The position numbers and the translations under genes were made by a program. Positions 18,259 to 27,127 of a stretch of 64,000 nucleotides of DNA are shown here, in pieces. The stretch is from ATM1 sp003577165. Lineage in GTDB: Bacteria; Armatimonadota; Fimbriimonadia; Fimbriimonadales; ATM1. The notes under the pieces are model-generated. The model saw only the letters and a program-made list of their open reading frames with translations, made no database searches and was not told the DNA's origin. The first letter of the stretch is position 1. Each line of letters begins with the position of its first letter. The DNA lies in the NCBI GenBank assembly GCA_030263715.1, contig SZPM01000004.1:1-64000 (forward strand), in the 5' to 3' direction.

Positions 18259-19172
18259 CCTTCACCGTGCACATCTCGACGGTGCCTCTTCTCAAGAAGG
18301 TAGGGCTCCATATGAATGTTGATGCTCACGTTCGGGAGCGAGGATCGTACGCGGTCCTCGATCTCCTCTGCGATTCGATGAGACTCGACCAGGCTCAGGT
18401 TGTCGTCCACCAGCACGTGAACGTCCGCATGACGGTGCGATCCCGACTTACGAGTTCTCAGTTGATGCCAGTCGAGAACCCGGGGGTGGGTGCGGATGAT
18501 GTCGGTGATTAACTCCACTTCCTCGGCCGGCAGTGCTGTGTCGATGAGCAGGCTAAACGAGTTGTACGCGATCTTGCCTGCCATCCAGAGAATCCACGCC
18601 GTCAACATGAGGGCGACGATCGGGTCGTAGATCGGATCGTTCGTGATCTTCACGAGCGCGAGGCCGATGAAGACTCCCATGCTCGTCACAACATCTGCGG
18701 TGATGTGCGCGGCGTCAGCCGCCAGCGCTTCGCTGTCGGTCTCTTTGGCGACCCGCGAGAGGTATCGTCCGACGAACACGTTCCAGACGGCGGTCCCACC
18801 GACGACCCACAGACCGATGTCGACTTCGATCGTGCGGCCATGAGACAGGCGGTGCACGGCTTCCCAGCCGACGTATCCGGCGGCGCCTATCAGCAGCAGC
18901 GCCTCTGCGAGGCCCGCGAAGGACTCGACCTTTCCGTGTCCGAACGGATGCTCTGGGTCCGCGGGCCGGTCAGACACTCGGACGCTCGCGAAGGCGAGGA
19001 GACTCGCAACGATGTCCCCTGCGCTGTGAACCGCCTCGCTAAGGACCGAAATGCTCCCTGACAGAATTGCGGCGACGACCTTTGCTAGAGTAAGCAACAG
19101 GTTCGAGAGAACGGATACGAGGGCGGCAACCGCCTTCCGGCGGGTGTCCACCATCGGTCGCGACGCCATCAC
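18255..19172 (-). CDS. Cation diffusion facilitator (CDF) metal/proton antiporter
   Basis: A 305-residue CDF-family protein of the kind that exports Zn2+, Fe2+ or Mn2+. It has six predicted membrane helices. The metal-site motifs are EAVHSAGDI in helix 2 and AAHITADVVTSMGVF in helix 5, followed by a cytoplasmic ferredoxin-like domain (~205-305) with histidines typical for dimer metal binding. HPFGHGKVES is a family hallmark. Metal specificity is not evident. It starts at ATG 19169 or GTG 19172, and a TAATCT box lies 7 nt before the ATG. It overlaps the addB-like gene by 4 bp. Confidence 0.92.
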   Translation of the reverse strand: MMASRPMVDTRRKAVAALVSVLSNLLLTLAKVVAAILSGSISVLSEAVHSAGDIVASLLAFASVRVSDRPADPEHPFGHGKVESFAGLAEALLLIGAAGYVGWEAVHRLSHGRTIEVDIGLWVVGGTAVWNVFVGRYLSRVAKETDSEALAADAAHITADVVTSMGVFIGLALVKITNDPIYDPIVALMLTAWILWMAGKIAYNSFSLLIDTALPAEEVELITDIIRTHPRVLDWHQLRTRKSGSHRHADVHVLVDDNLSLVESHRIAEEIEDRVRSSLPNVSINIHMEPYLLEKRHRRDVHGEG

Positions 19173-19176
19173 TCTA

Positions 19177-19182
19177 AGATTA
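19177..19182 (-). promoter_or_regulatory. -10-like box TAATCT, possible leaderless start of the CDF gene
   Basis: On the minus strand TAATCT ends 7 nt before ATG 19169. With the usual -10 to start-site distance, transcription would begin at or next to the initiation codon. No Shine-Dalgarno sequence is present. A -35 element is not obvious. Confidence 0.35.
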
Positions 19183-19187
19183 CCGGC

Positions 19188-20753
19188 TTAGAGGTTCACG
19201 TACAACTTGTACTGGTAGTTGATTCGCCGTTGTTCGCCTGCTCGAAGTTCGATTTCCCACTCGACTCTTTGCTGAGAATTGACCCCTTGAAGCCCTTGAG
19301 GGAGAGTCGTGGTCTTGGGATTCGCATCTGCGCTGATGAGGGCCCCGGTGAGGATCTTCGTGACTTTCATCTTGACGGTCTCCTGCTTACGGTTGTGGAG
19401 CGACACGATTCCTTTGATGGTTGCCATCGCGTAGGGCGTGCGTCCCGGAATCGTGAGCGCATTGTGCTGCAGCGAAACCTGCTCTTCCGCCAAGTCTGCC
19501 TTGATGTCGAGCGCTTTCGTGATTGCAAGCAGCACTTCCGCGCCGACCGGAGAGTAGCGAATGACGTCCTGTCCAAGAATGGACCCGCGTTGCAGGGTGA
19601 CGGCAGGCGCAGTCGTCCATGGATAGGAACTGGTGTTCTTGAATTTCAAAGAGTGCCAGACGTCGCCTGTGTCCGGCATGGCCTGCTGCAGAGACGTGCC
19701 CGCTTGGAATGGGTCGGGGACGTCAAGGGTGTAGACGTGCTCATAGGCGGACTTCGAGTTGAAAAGCACCTCGTAAGACCGCTCTCCCCTTTTCAGCGTC
19801 AGCGCAGGCAGCCTGTAGAAGAACAGATCCTCCATCTGAATTCCCGGCAGTTGCGCTGGCGTCCATCCTGCGCCGGCGTCGAACGCACCACCCCCGCCTC
19901 GTCCCATAGACTGATTCGCCAAGAAGCCCTGATTTCGGTCTCGAAGCGCCTCCGGAGAACCTGCGCCGATCATCGCCGCCGCAAACTGTTGGACTGGCTG
20001 ACCGCTGGTGAATGGGTCCACCCACGACAAGTAGGGGATGTTCGGGAATCCGGTGATGAGTCGGACGTCAACGCCTTCGATATCCGCAAGATCGTTGAGA
20101 ACCGTCGCTTTGCCTGTCACTGTAAGCATCTTCTCGTCGGAGATGTCCACGGCGTAAGCGGGCGCCCACGTCATGCCGGATTCGAGAGAGAGCACATACA
20201 GTTTGCCCGACGCCGCGCCCTGGTACCGAACGCGCACCAGTCGCTCCCTCGAAGTCTGTTTTCGTTTCCAGATCACCTCGCCGCCTTCGTGCGCCGAGAT
20301 TCCGGTGACCGCAGACTTTTGAAGAACTTCCACGCCGCGACCCGTCGCTTCGGATGGAATCCGTTCCACGACTACGACACTGCCGTCGGCGGACAGGAGT
20401 TTGCCGGCAATCTGTTTGGTCTCAGAACCCCGGGCGACCGAAATCACGAGCGTCCGACCGACGTTCGCTGCAAGCGCTTCATCGAGCGATTGAATGGGTC
20501 GCTCAGACTCCGTTTCGACTTCGAGGTTCGTCGCGGACGTGAGAGTGGTCCCCTCGCTTGCGGTGAGCCAGAGGGTTCCGAGGGCGCCTACCGGCACGCC
20601 CCGGACCAACGTCTCCCCACCCGACAGGGGCGCCTCGCGGACGACGACGGCGTAGCCGTTCTTGAAGAGAGCTGCGGAGGCGACCTTCGTGGTGACAGGT
20701 GCGGACAGAACTGCAGCGCTAAGGCTGACTGCGTGGACGACGAGCGACAACAT
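19188..20753 (-). CDS. DUF4139-like secreted protein of unknown function
   Basis: A 521-residue protein with an N-terminal signal peptide (MLSLVVHAVSLSAAVLSAPV) and a mostly beta-strand body. ALFKNGYAVVVREAPL near the N-terminus and the segment SLESGMTWAPAYAVDISDEKML (~195-220) are the patterns I associate with DUF4139/mucoidy-inhibitor-like proteins. A Gly-rich segment lies at ~280-300. No catalytic motif is recognised. ATG 20753 is chosen because GGGAGG lies 5 nt upstream. The open frame runs 135 bp further without a supported start. It is divergent from the M42 aminopeptidase; the function is unknown. Confidence 0.7.
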   Translation of the reverse strand: MLSLVVHAVSLSAAVLSAPVTTKVASAALFKNGYAVVVREAPLSGGETLVRGVPVGALGTLWLTASEGTTLTSATNLEVETESERPIQSLDEALAANVGRTLVISVARGSETKQIAGKLLSADGSVVVVERIPSEATGRGVEVLQKSAVTGISAHEGGEVIWKRKQTSRERLVRVRYQGAASGKLYVLSLESGMTWAPAYAVDISDEKMLTVTGKATVLNDLADIEGVDVRLITGFPNIPYLSWVDPFTSGQPVQQFAAAMIGAGSPEALRDRNQGFLANQSMGRGGGGAFDAGAGWTPAQLPGIQMEDLFFYRLPALTLKRGERSYEVLFNSKSAYEHVYTLDVPDPFQAGTSLQQAMPDTGDVWHSLKFKNTSSYPWTTAPAVTLQRGSILGQDVIRYSPVGAEVLLAITKALDIKADLAEEQVSLQHNALTIPGRTPYAMATIKGIVSLHNRKQETVKMKVTKILTGALISADANPKTTTLPQGLQGVNSQQRVEWEIELRAGEQRRINYQYKLYVNL

Positions 20754-20839
20754 TCGGACCTCCCGAGTATTGGACGAACGGCCCAGTGGGTTGGTACTCC
20801 CCCACCGGGCGAGAAGGGATTTCAGCCAATATAGCCCGC

Positions 20840-21913
20840 ATGAGGAGGGAATCTCTCGCCTTCCTGAAGGAGTTGGTGAACACACCATCGCCTTCCGGGT
20901 ACGAGATGGCGGCGGCGGAAGTCTTCCGCAGGTACGTGGCGCCGTTCGCTGACGATGTGAAGACCGATGTGCTCGGCAACGTGTGCGCCGCCATCAACCC
21001 CGACGCACGGCTCAAGATCATGCTGGCGGGCCATCTTGACGAGATCGGCTTCGCCGTGCACTACGTTTCGGACGAGGGCTACTTGCATTTTCAAGCCATC
21101 GGTGGGCACGACTCGGTCATTCCGATCGGGCAGAGGGTGTGGATGCATGCCAAGTCGGGACGGGTGCCAGGTGTCATTGGGCGCAAAGCGATCCATCTGC
21201 TCACGACCGAAGAACGCGCGAAGAAGCCTGAACTTCACGAGTTGTGGATCGACATCGGAGCATCCAACAAGGATGATGCTTTGAAGCGCATCGAATTGGG
21301 TGACATTGTCACATATCAGTGGGAATTCCAGAAACTGACAGACGACATTGCGACTGCGCGGGGCTTTGATAACAAGATGGGGGCCTTCATCGTTGCCGAA
21401 GCGCTTCGACTCCTCGGCGAGAACCGTCCGCCACGCGGCGTGGGTGTCATCGCCATCGGCACTGTGCAGGAGGAGATCGGTTTGCGCGGCGCGCGCACCA
21501 GCGCGTTCGCGAGCGGTGCCCAAGTCGGCTTTGCGGTAGACGTGACGCATGCGACGGACTACCCCTCGGTCGACAAACGTCAGGTGCCCGAACTCGCGAT
21601 GGGGAAGGGCCCGGTCATTGCTCGCGGGGCCAACGTCAACCACGTCCTGTTCGGTTTGGCGCAGAGCGCGGCTCGCGACGAGGGGATACCGATTCAGATC
21701 GAGGTCGAGCCCGGAGGAACGGGGACGGACGCTAACGCGATGCAGATCGCTGGCCCGGGAATGGCTACCGGGCTGTTTGGGGTAGCGATCCGGTACATGC
21801 ACACGCCCGTGGAGACCCTATCCCTGCGAGACGTCGAGCAGTGCGCGCAACTCATGGCCGCGACTTGTCGCAAAATAACGCCCAAGACCGACTTCACTCC
21901 GAGGACCCTATGA
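20840..21913 (+). CDS. M42 family metallo-aminopeptidase
   Basis: A 357-residue M42 (glutamyl/leucyl aminopeptidase, formerly cellulase M) enzyme, a cobalt- or zinc-dependent cytoplasmic peptidase that usually forms a tetrahedral dodecamer. Metal and catalytic motifs are all visible: AGHLDEIGF (His/Asp), ARGFDNKMGAF (bridging Asp), TVQEEIGLRGA (catalytic and metal Glu pair), DVTHATDYP (Asp) and RYMHTPVE (final His). ATG 20840 fits the family. The longer frame starting with GTG 20786 is less likely. It overlaps the next gene by 4 bp (ATGA). Confidence 0.93.
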   Translation: MRRESLAFLKELVNTPSPSGYEMAAAEVFRRYVAPFADDVKTDVLGNVCAAINPDARLKIMLAGHLDEIGFAVHYVSDEGYLHFQAIGGHDSVIPIGQRVWMHAKSGRVPGVIGRKAIHLLTTEERAKKPELHELWIDIGASNKDDALKRIELGDIVTYQWEFQKLTDDIATARGFDNKMGAFIVAEALRLLGENRPPRGVGVIAIGTVQEEIGLRGARTSAFASGAQVGFAVDVTHATDYPSVDKRQVPELAMGKGPVIARGANVNHVLFGLAQSAARDEGIPIQIEVEPGGTGTDANAMQIAGPGMATGLFGVAIRYMHTPVETLSLRDVEQCAQLMAATCRKITPKTDFTPRTL

Positions 21914-22428
21914 ACTATCCTCCCCCACCCAGGCCGAATCGAACGGCTCTCTACGTTGCCATCGGAATCATCGCCGTCGTACTGATCGGCATCATCGTGC
22001 TCGTTGCGCTCGTGATGAGTTTCTTTGCCTCGAAGGAGGGCAAGAAAATGATCGGCACCATCTCCCAGATGGCAACGATTCAAGCGGCCGTGCCTGAGAT
22101 CTCCCGTACGATGCAAACCTATGTGCAGACGAATGGACGCTGGCCCGAGAATTTGACGGAACTGCGAAGCGTGATGAACGAGTCTGCGTACGGAATTCTC
22201 ATCGAGGAGTTCACGTACCAGAAGCCGTCCGACGATGCGGCGCCGACGTTCGAAGTGCTGTCAGGAAAGAGCCTGGATATGTCGTCGGGTGGCAACTCCG
22301 TGATCTACATGAGAAAGGACTTCAAGTTCTTCATGCGCACGGAAGCGCAGATGTTCCCGCCACCGACCGGAGAGGAAGACGAGCCGATCGAACAACTGAA
22401 CGGCGCGCCGTTGCCCGCCGGAACATAG
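21910..22428 (+). CDS. Small membrane-anchored protein, unknown function
   Basis: A 172-residue protein: a short Pro-rich N-terminus (MNYPPPPRPNRTAL), one strong membrane helix (~16-37) and an extracytoplasmic domain of ~130 residues. YVQTNGRWPENLTEL resembles the processed region of type II pseudopilin-like proteins (a mixed alpha/beta domain after one N-terminal helix), but no prepilin cleavage site is seen. The ATG overlaps the M42 peptidase stop, so the two are co-translated. No function can be assigned. Confidence 0.6.
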   Translation: MNYPPPPRPNRTALYVAIGIIAVVLIGIIVLVALVMSFFASKEGKKMIGTISQMATIQAAVPEISRTMQTYVQTNGRWPENLTELRSVMNESAYGILIEEFTYQKPSDDAAPTFEVLSGKSLDMSSGGNSVIYMRKDFKFFMRTEAQMFPPPTGEEDEPIEQLNGAPLPAGT

Positions 22429-22460
22429 GGAATCACAGTCATCCACCGGAAACCCGAAGA

Positions 22461-23726
22461 TCACGAACGCGAGACGTAAGCGAGAGTGTCCTCGTAGAGC
22501 GTGTCCGCGGTGGACGTGAACTCCGCGCCGTCCGCAAGTCGCTTTAACTTGAAAGTGCCGGAGTCGAGTTCGTCGTCGCCGATCGCCAATGCCAAACTTG
22601 CGCCACTTTTGTCCGCTTGGCGAAACTGGCTCTTTGCGGAGCGAAACTGGAGGTCGGTGTCGACGCGGATGCCTTGGCCTCGCAGTTGCGACACGATCTT
22701 GCAGAACTCCGCGTGCCGTTCGGTGAGGCAAACGGCGAACAGGTGCAGGAGCGGCTCAAACGCAGGCGCGGCGCCGGAGACCTCTAAAGCAAGAAGGGCC
22801 CGTTCGATTCCCATCGCGACACCTACGGCGGGCGTAGGCGGCCCCCCGATCTCCTCGATCAGGCCGTCATACCTCCCGCCGCCGCATAGCGCGCTCTGTG
22901 CGCCGATTCCTTCGGCGTGAATTTCGAAAACACACCCGGTGTAGTAGTCCAGCCCGCGCACGATCCTTGGATCCACAACGTAGGGAATGTCCAGCGCGCT
23001 GAGGCACCCCTGGATCGCTTCGAAGTGTCGTCTCGATTCGTCATCCAGGTAATTCAATATCACAGGAGCGTCAGTGAGCCGTTCGCGCAACGTCTCGTCT
23101 TTCGAGTCGAGAATCCTCAACGGGTTTTTCTCGCATCGTTCACGAAACTCAGTGGGCAAGTCGGCGAGCAGCGGTCGCGCGTGCTCAAGAAGCGCTTCGC
23201 GATAAGTCTTCCGTGACTCGTTCGATCCCAGCGAGTTAATTCTCGCGGCTAAGTTCCTCAGCCCGAGCATCTCATAAAAGCGAACTGACATCTCGATGAC
23301 TTCCGCATCCGACTCGGGCGTCTGCGCGCCGATCAGTTCGAGTCCCGTTTGATGCGCTTCGCGAAGTCGGCCCTTCTGGGGCCGCTCGTATCGAAATATG
23401 GGAGTGACATAGAACAGTTTCGTGATCTGCCCTTGACTTCCGAGGCTGTGCTCGACGTAAGCGCGAATCGCGGGCGCGGTTCCTTCGGGCTTGAGCGTGA
23501 TCGAACGTCCGCCTCGATCCACGAAGGTGTACATCTCCTTGTTAACGATGTCGGTTCCCTCGCCGAGCCCTCTCGTGAACAGGCCCGTGTCCTCAAACGT
23601 GGGCGTCCTGACTTCCGAGTAACCGTATCTGTGACAGAGTTCTCTGAAGGTCTGCTCAAGCCAAACCCATGTGCGGGACTCGTTCGGCACCACATCTTCC
23701 GTGCCCCTGGGTGCCTGAAATCGCAT
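22461..23726 (-). CDS. hisS: Histidyl-tRNA synthetase
   Basis: HisS charges tRNA-His. The 421-residue class II enzyme has motif 1 around FRELCHRYGYSEVRTPTFED, motif 2 LFYVTPIFRYERPQKGRLRE, and the HisRS-specific signatures RGLDYYTGCVFE and LCGGGRYDGL. The C-terminal ~95 residues form the anticodon-binding domain. The N-terminus FQAPRGTEDVVPNE is the standard PRGTxD motif. The ATG has no Shine-Dalgarno but a TACAAT box 8 nt upstream. It is divergent from parA. Confidence 0.97.
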   Translation of the reverse strand: MRFQAPRGTEDVVPNESRTWVWLEQTFRELCHRYGYSEVRTPTFEDTGLFTRGLGEGTDIVNKEMYTFVDRGGRSITLKPEGTAPAIRAYVEHSLGSQGQITKLFYVTPIFRYERPQKGRLREAHQTGLELIGAQTPESDAEVIEMSVRFYEMLGLRNLAARINSLGSNESRKTYREALLEHARPLLADLPTEFRERCEKNPLRILDSKDETLRERLTDAPVILNYLDDESRRHFEAIQGCLSALDIPYVVDPRIVRGLDYYTGCVFEIHAEGIGAQSALCGGGRYDGLIEEIGGPPTPAVGVAMGIERALLALEVSGAAPAFEPLLHLFAVCLTERHAEFCKIVSQLRGQGIRVDTDLQFRSAKSQFRQADKSGASLALAIGDDELDSGTFKLKRLADGAEFTSTADTLYEDTLAYVSRS

Positions 23727-23734
23727 CGCCCGAT

Positions 23735-23740
23735 ATTGTA
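23735..23740 (-). promoter_or_regulatory. -10 box TACAAT for hisS, apparently leaderless
   Basis: Minus-strand TACAAT (5 of 6 to consensus) is separated from the hisS ATG by 8 nt with no Shine-Dalgarno sequence between them. The start site would fall within two or three bases of the ATG. Confidence 0.45.
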
Positions 23741-23766
23741 GCCGACCGTCCTCTGGGGCCCATCGG

Positions 23767-23772
23767 TAGAAT
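23767..23772 (+). promoter_or_regulatory. -10 box TAGAAT for parA, apparently leaderless
   Basis: TAGAAT is followed by 6 nt (AGGCGA) and then the GTG start codon of parA. This is the spacing expected if transcription begins at the first base of the start codon. With the hisS box it makes a compact divergent pair inside a 52-bp intergenic region. Confidence 0.45.
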
Positions 23773-23778
23773 AGGCGA

Positions 23779-24537
23779 GTGCCGGTCTGGGCTGTTGTGA
23801 ATCAAAAAGGGGGCGTCGGGAAGACCACAACGGCCGTGAATTTGGCTGCAGCGCTCGCCCTCAAGGGCAAGCGAGTGCTGCTCGTGGACGCCGATCCACA
23901 GGGCAACGCCACAACCGGATTGGGGATCGACAAGCACGCCCTTGCCGCCAGCCTGTACGAGGTCTTGGCAGAAGGCGTTCCTGCCGAGTCGGCCGTCGTG
24001 AAGACGTCGGTCACAGGCCTCGACATGCTTCCCTCTACGATCGATCTAGCGGGCGCCGAACCCGCCCTTCTCGGCGCGGTCGGAAGAGAGACACTCCTTC
24101 GGGACGCGCTCTCACCGCTTCGCGAGCGGTACGAGTGGATTCTCATCGACGCGCCTCCGTCGCTCGGCATCTTGACCATCAACGCGCTGGCAGCAGCCGA
24201 CTCGGCGCTCGTCCCGATGCAGTGCGAGTTCTATGCGCTGGAAGGCATCAGCCAACTGCTTTCGACATTCGACGTCATCCGTAGAAGAATCAACCCGCAG
24301 TTGAGCATCGCCAAAGTCCTGCTGACCATGTACGATCCGAGGAACCGCCTCAGCCTCCAGGTTGAGGAGGAATTGCGTAAGTTTTTCGACAAAACTGTAT
24401 CACAAACGACGATTCCGAGAAACGTTCGCCTGAGCGAGGCGCCGGGCTTCGGCGAGCCTGCGGTCGTCCTCTATCCGCAGTCGAAAGGGGCTGCGGCATA
24501 CTCACAGCTTGCCGACGAGGTGATGAACTGTGCGTAG
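23779..24537 (+). CDS. parA: Chromosome partitioning ATPase ParA (Soj)
   Basis: A deviant-Walker ATPase that dynamically positions ParB-parS complexes during chromosome segregation. Its 252 residues carry the deviant Walker A KGGVGKTTTAVNLA (~10-23), A' motif LLVDADPQGNATTGLG and Walker B-like WILIDAPPSLG. The length matches chromosomal Soj, which lacks the N-terminal HTH of plasmid ParA. It starts at GTG and overlaps parB by 8 bp. Confidence 0.96.
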   Translation: MPVWAVVNQKGGVGKTTTAVNLAAALALKGKRVLLVDADPQGNATTGLGIDKHALAASLYEVLAEGVPAESAVVKTSVTGLDMLPSTIDLAGAEPALLGAVGRETLLRDALSPLRERYEWILIDAPPSLGILTINALAAADSALVPMQCEFYALEGISQLLSTFDVIRRRINPQLSIAKVLLTMYDPRNRLSLQVEEELRKFFDKTVSQTTIPRNVRLSEAPGFGEPAVVLYPQSKGAAAYSQLADEVMNCA

Positions 24538-25366
24538 GGGACTCGGCAAAGGTCTGAGCCAACTGCTCGGGGAGCAGCAGCGGTCTGACGGCGTCCGCGA
24601 GGTCACGCTGGAAGCGCTGGTGCCGAACCCGTCGCAACCGCGGCGCACTTTCGACGAAGCATCACTGCGCGAATTGGCGGATTCCATCCGCCACGTCGGA
24701 CTGCTCCAGCCGATCATCGTTCGACCGATGGATCAGGGCCGATATCTGATTCTCGCCGGGGAGCGGAGGTGGCGCGCAGCAAAGTTGGCGGGCCTCACGG
24801 AAGTCCCGGTGACTGTGCGGAGCGCTACGACCCAGGAGACGATGGAGATCGCGCTCATCGAAAACCTCCAGCGGGAAGACATCTCGCCCCTTGACGCCGC
24901 GGCGGCCTACCAGGCGCTGATCACCCAATTCGGATTGACCCAGGACGATGTGGCGCAACGTGTCGGGAAGTCCCGACCCACGATCGCCAACGCCTTGAGA
25001 CTGCTCCGTTTGCCGGAGCCGATTCAGCGTTCGCTCGCGAGTGGCCAGATCACAGAGGGCCACGCCAGGACGCTTCTTCAATTCGACACCGCGACGGAAC
25101 AGTTAGCGGTCCACGACCTCATCTTGGAACGCGGTCTCTCCGTGCGCGAGATCGAGCAGTTGGCGCGTCAGCGAAGCACTCGGGCGAGAGGTGCGGAAGC
25201 CAAGCCTCAAACGCCAACTCCCCTTGAGTCGGCCCTATCGGAGCGGCTGGGAGCGCCATGCAAGATCGTTTCGCGGAACGGGCGAGGCAGGATCGAGGTG
25301 ACGTTCTTCGGCGAAGGGGACCTTACGCGCATTATCGAACTTCTTGGCGTGCGCATCGACACTTAG
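24530..25366 (+). CDS. parB: Chromosome partitioning protein ParB (Spo0J)
   Basis: ParB binds parS and spreads as a CTP-dependent clamp. The 278 residues begin RRGLGKGLSQLLGE, the ParA-stimulating tip. The CTPase domain carries LVPNPSQPRRTFDE, GLLQPIIVRP and the catalytic motif ILAGERRWRAAKLAG; VGKSRPTIANALRLLRLPE is the helix-turn-helix. The C-terminal dimer domain ends VTFFGEGDLTRIIELLG. It starts at GTG inside parA. No classical parS (TGTTTCACGTGAAACA) was noticed by eye in this window. Confidence 0.96.
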   Translation: MRRGLGKGLSQLLGEQQRSDGVREVTLEALVPNPSQPRRTFDEASLRELADSIRHVGLLQPIIVRPMDQGRYLILAGERRWRAAKLAGLTEVPVTVRSATTQETMEIALIENLQREDISPLDAAAAYQALITQFGLTQDDVAQRVGKSRPTIANALRLLRLPEPIQRSLASGQITEGHARTLLQFDTATEQLAVHDLILERGLSVREIEQLARQRSTRARGAEAKPQTPTPLESALSERLGAPCKIVSRNGRGRIEVTFFGEGDLTRIIELLGVRIDT

Positions 25367-25383
25367 AATCAGAGAGGACTACT

Positions 25384-26088
25384 ATGCTTGTTTCCCTTAT
25401 CGCCACCGCTGCCTTGCTGACTTCCGCAGCCGACGAGATACAGATGATTGACAAGAAGATTGGAACCGGACTTGAAGTTGGCGACGGAGACGTCGCAACC
25501 GTTCTTTATAGCGGTTGGCTGCAGACGGGTTACGAGTTCGACACGACGAACGGCAAGCCCCCCCTGGCGTTTGCCGTAGGCGCCGGCGACGTGATCAAAG
25601 GATGGGACGTCGGGGTCAAGGGAATGAAAGTGGGAGGCAAGCGAGTGCTTCTCGTTCCGCCGGCCTTCGGTTATGGAGACAAGCAAGCCGGGGAGATTCC
25701 TGCGAACTCGACGCTCGTCTTCGAGGTCGAACTGCTTCGCGTCGACAAGAAAGGCGCGGAACCGAAAATCGAGGTCAAGACGACGACTCCCGGCACGGGC
25801 GCAGCTGTCAAGTCAGGAGACAGGATCAAGGTGCACTATCGAGGGAAGTTCCTAAATGGCCTGCAGTTCGATGCATCGCACGATCGAAATGAGCCGCTTG
25901 AAGTGGAAGTTGGAGTTACGCGACTTATCGAAGGCTTCACGCAGGGCCTGATCGGGATGAAACTGGGCGAGAAGCGCACTGTGACCATTCCGTACCCATT
26001 GGCATACAAAGAGGCCGGCAGGCCGCCGCGCATTCCACCGAGAAGCACGCTCGTGTTCGAACTGGAACTCGTTTCGATCGGCGATTAG
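25384..26088 (+). CDS. Tandem FKBP-type peptidyl-prolyl isomerase, probably exported
   Basis: A 234-residue protein with a short hydrophobic N-terminus (MLVSLIATAALLTSAA, a likely signal peptide) followed by two FKBP domains. Domain 1 (~25-120) is canonical: YSGWLQTGYEFDTT, VIKGWDVGVKGMKVGGKR, GYGDKQAGEIPANSTLVFEVEL. Domain 2 (~135-232) is more divergent: the active-site Trp position is Phe (LIEGFTQGLIGMKLGEKR) and PPRIPPRSTLVFELEL closes it. It probably assists folding in the envelope. The start at ATG 25384 has GAGAGGA 6 nt upstream. Its stop overlaps the convergent icd stop. Confidence 0.9.
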   Translation: MLVSLIATAALLTSAADEIQMIDKKIGTGLEVGDGDVATVLYSGWLQTGYEFDTTNGKPPLAFAVGAGDVIKGWDVGVKGMKVGGKRVLLVPPAFGYGDKQAGEIPANSTLVFEVELLRVDKKGAEPKIEVKTTTPGTGAAVKSGDRIKVHYRGKFLNGLQFDASHDRNEPLEVEVGVTRLIEGFTQGLIGMKLGEKRTVTIPYPLAYKEAGRPPRIPPRSTLVFELELVSIGD

Positions 26089-27086
26089 CCCTTCAGAAGC
26101 GAGCACACAGCGTCGGCGAATTCGCTCGTTTTCGCCGTTCCGCCGAGATCGTAAGTCTTGATTCCCGCCGATACGGTTTGCGAGACTGCCGCTTCGATGT
26201 CTTCTGCAGCCTTCCGCTCGCCCAAGTGCCGAAGCATTAGCGTTCCGCTCAGCAGGAGGGCCATCGGGTTGACTTTGTTCTGCCCCGTGTACTTCGGCGC
26301 CGATCCGTGAACGGCTTCGAAGACCGCTGCGTGAGTGCCGTAGTTCGCGCCGGGGGCGACGCCGAGTCCTCCCATCATGCCAGCGGCCAGGTCGCTGACG
26401 ATGTCACCGTAGAGGTTCGGCAGAACCAACACGTCGAACTGACGCCACTTCGTGACCAACTGCATGCAGAGCGCGTCCACGATCACGTCCCAAGACTCGA
26501 TGTCGGGGTAGTCCTGCGCGACGCGCTGGAAAGTCCGAAGGAACAGGCCATCGCTCACCTTCATGATGTTCGCCTTGTGAACACAGGTGACGATCTTCCG
26601 TCCGTTCGCCCTTGCGTACTCGAACGCGCTTCGACAAATCCTCTCTGTCCCCGGCTCGCTGATGATCTTCGTGGACATGGCGACGGCTGGCGTCTCCATG
26701 TACTCGATTTGCGCGTAGAGGTCCTCTGTGTTTTCACGGAAGATGACGACGTCGAGGCCCTCGAACGGCGTCGGCACTCCTGGGAAGGACTTCGCCGGGC
26801 GAACACAGGCAAATAGGTCAAGGCGCTTTCGAAGCGTAACGTTTGGACTCACGGAGCCCTTTCCGATCGGCGTCGTCATCGGCGCCTTCAGGGCGACTCC
26901 GACCTCGGCGATCTTGTCGAGAGTTCGATCGGGGACGATTGGCTCTCCCGCTTCCACGCACTTGAGCCCCGCATCGAGTGGAATCCACTCGATGTCGACG
27001 CCGGATGCGGCGATGATTCTCTCTGTGGCATCGGAGATTTCCGGACCAATTCCGTCTCCGCGAATGATGCAAGCCTTATGTGCCAT
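26085..27086 (-). CDS. icd: Isocitrate dehydrogenase, short NAD-type (IDH/IPMDH family)
   Basis: A 333-residue beta-decarboxylating dehydrogenase. The family core is complete: IIRGDGIGPEI, FRENTEDLYAQIEY (the substrate loop of NAD-type IDH), CVHKANIMKVSDGLFL with the catalytic Lys, DVIVDALCMQL and LPNLYGDIVSDLAAG with metal-binding Asp, and FEAVHGSAPKYTGQNKVNP. The REN-T-E-D-L-Y loop favours isocitrate over isopropylmalate. It converts isocitrate to 2-oxoglutarate in the TCA cycle. A small gene 41 bp upstream on the same strand encodes a domain fused to IDH in other bacteria. The stop overlaps the convergent FKBP gene. Confidence 0.88.
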   Translation of the reverse strand: MAHKACIIRGDGIGPEISDATERIIAASGVDIEWIPLDAGLKCVEAGEPIVPDRTLDKIAEVGVALKAPMTTPIGKGSVSPNVTLRKRLDLFACVRPAKSFPGVPTPFEGLDVVIFRENTEDLYAQIEYMETPAVAMSTKIISEPGTERICRSAFEYARANGRKIVTCVHKANIMKVSDGLFLRTFQRVAQDYPDIESWDVIVDALCMQLVTKWRQFDVLVLPNLYGDIVSDLAAGMMGGLGVAPGANYGTHAAVFEAVHGSAPKYTGQNKVNPMALLLSGTLMLRHLGERKAAEDIEAAVSQTVSAGIKTYDLGGTAKTSEFADAVCSLLKG

Positions 27087-27127
27087 CTTGTAGTCTTAAC
27101 CTCAAGCCCGTCGCCCTGCCAAATTCA

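Noticed and set aside
23727..25383. parS site near parAB
   Set aside because: No TGTTTCACGTGAAACA-like 16-mer was found by eye in the region; a computed search allowing mismatches would be needed.
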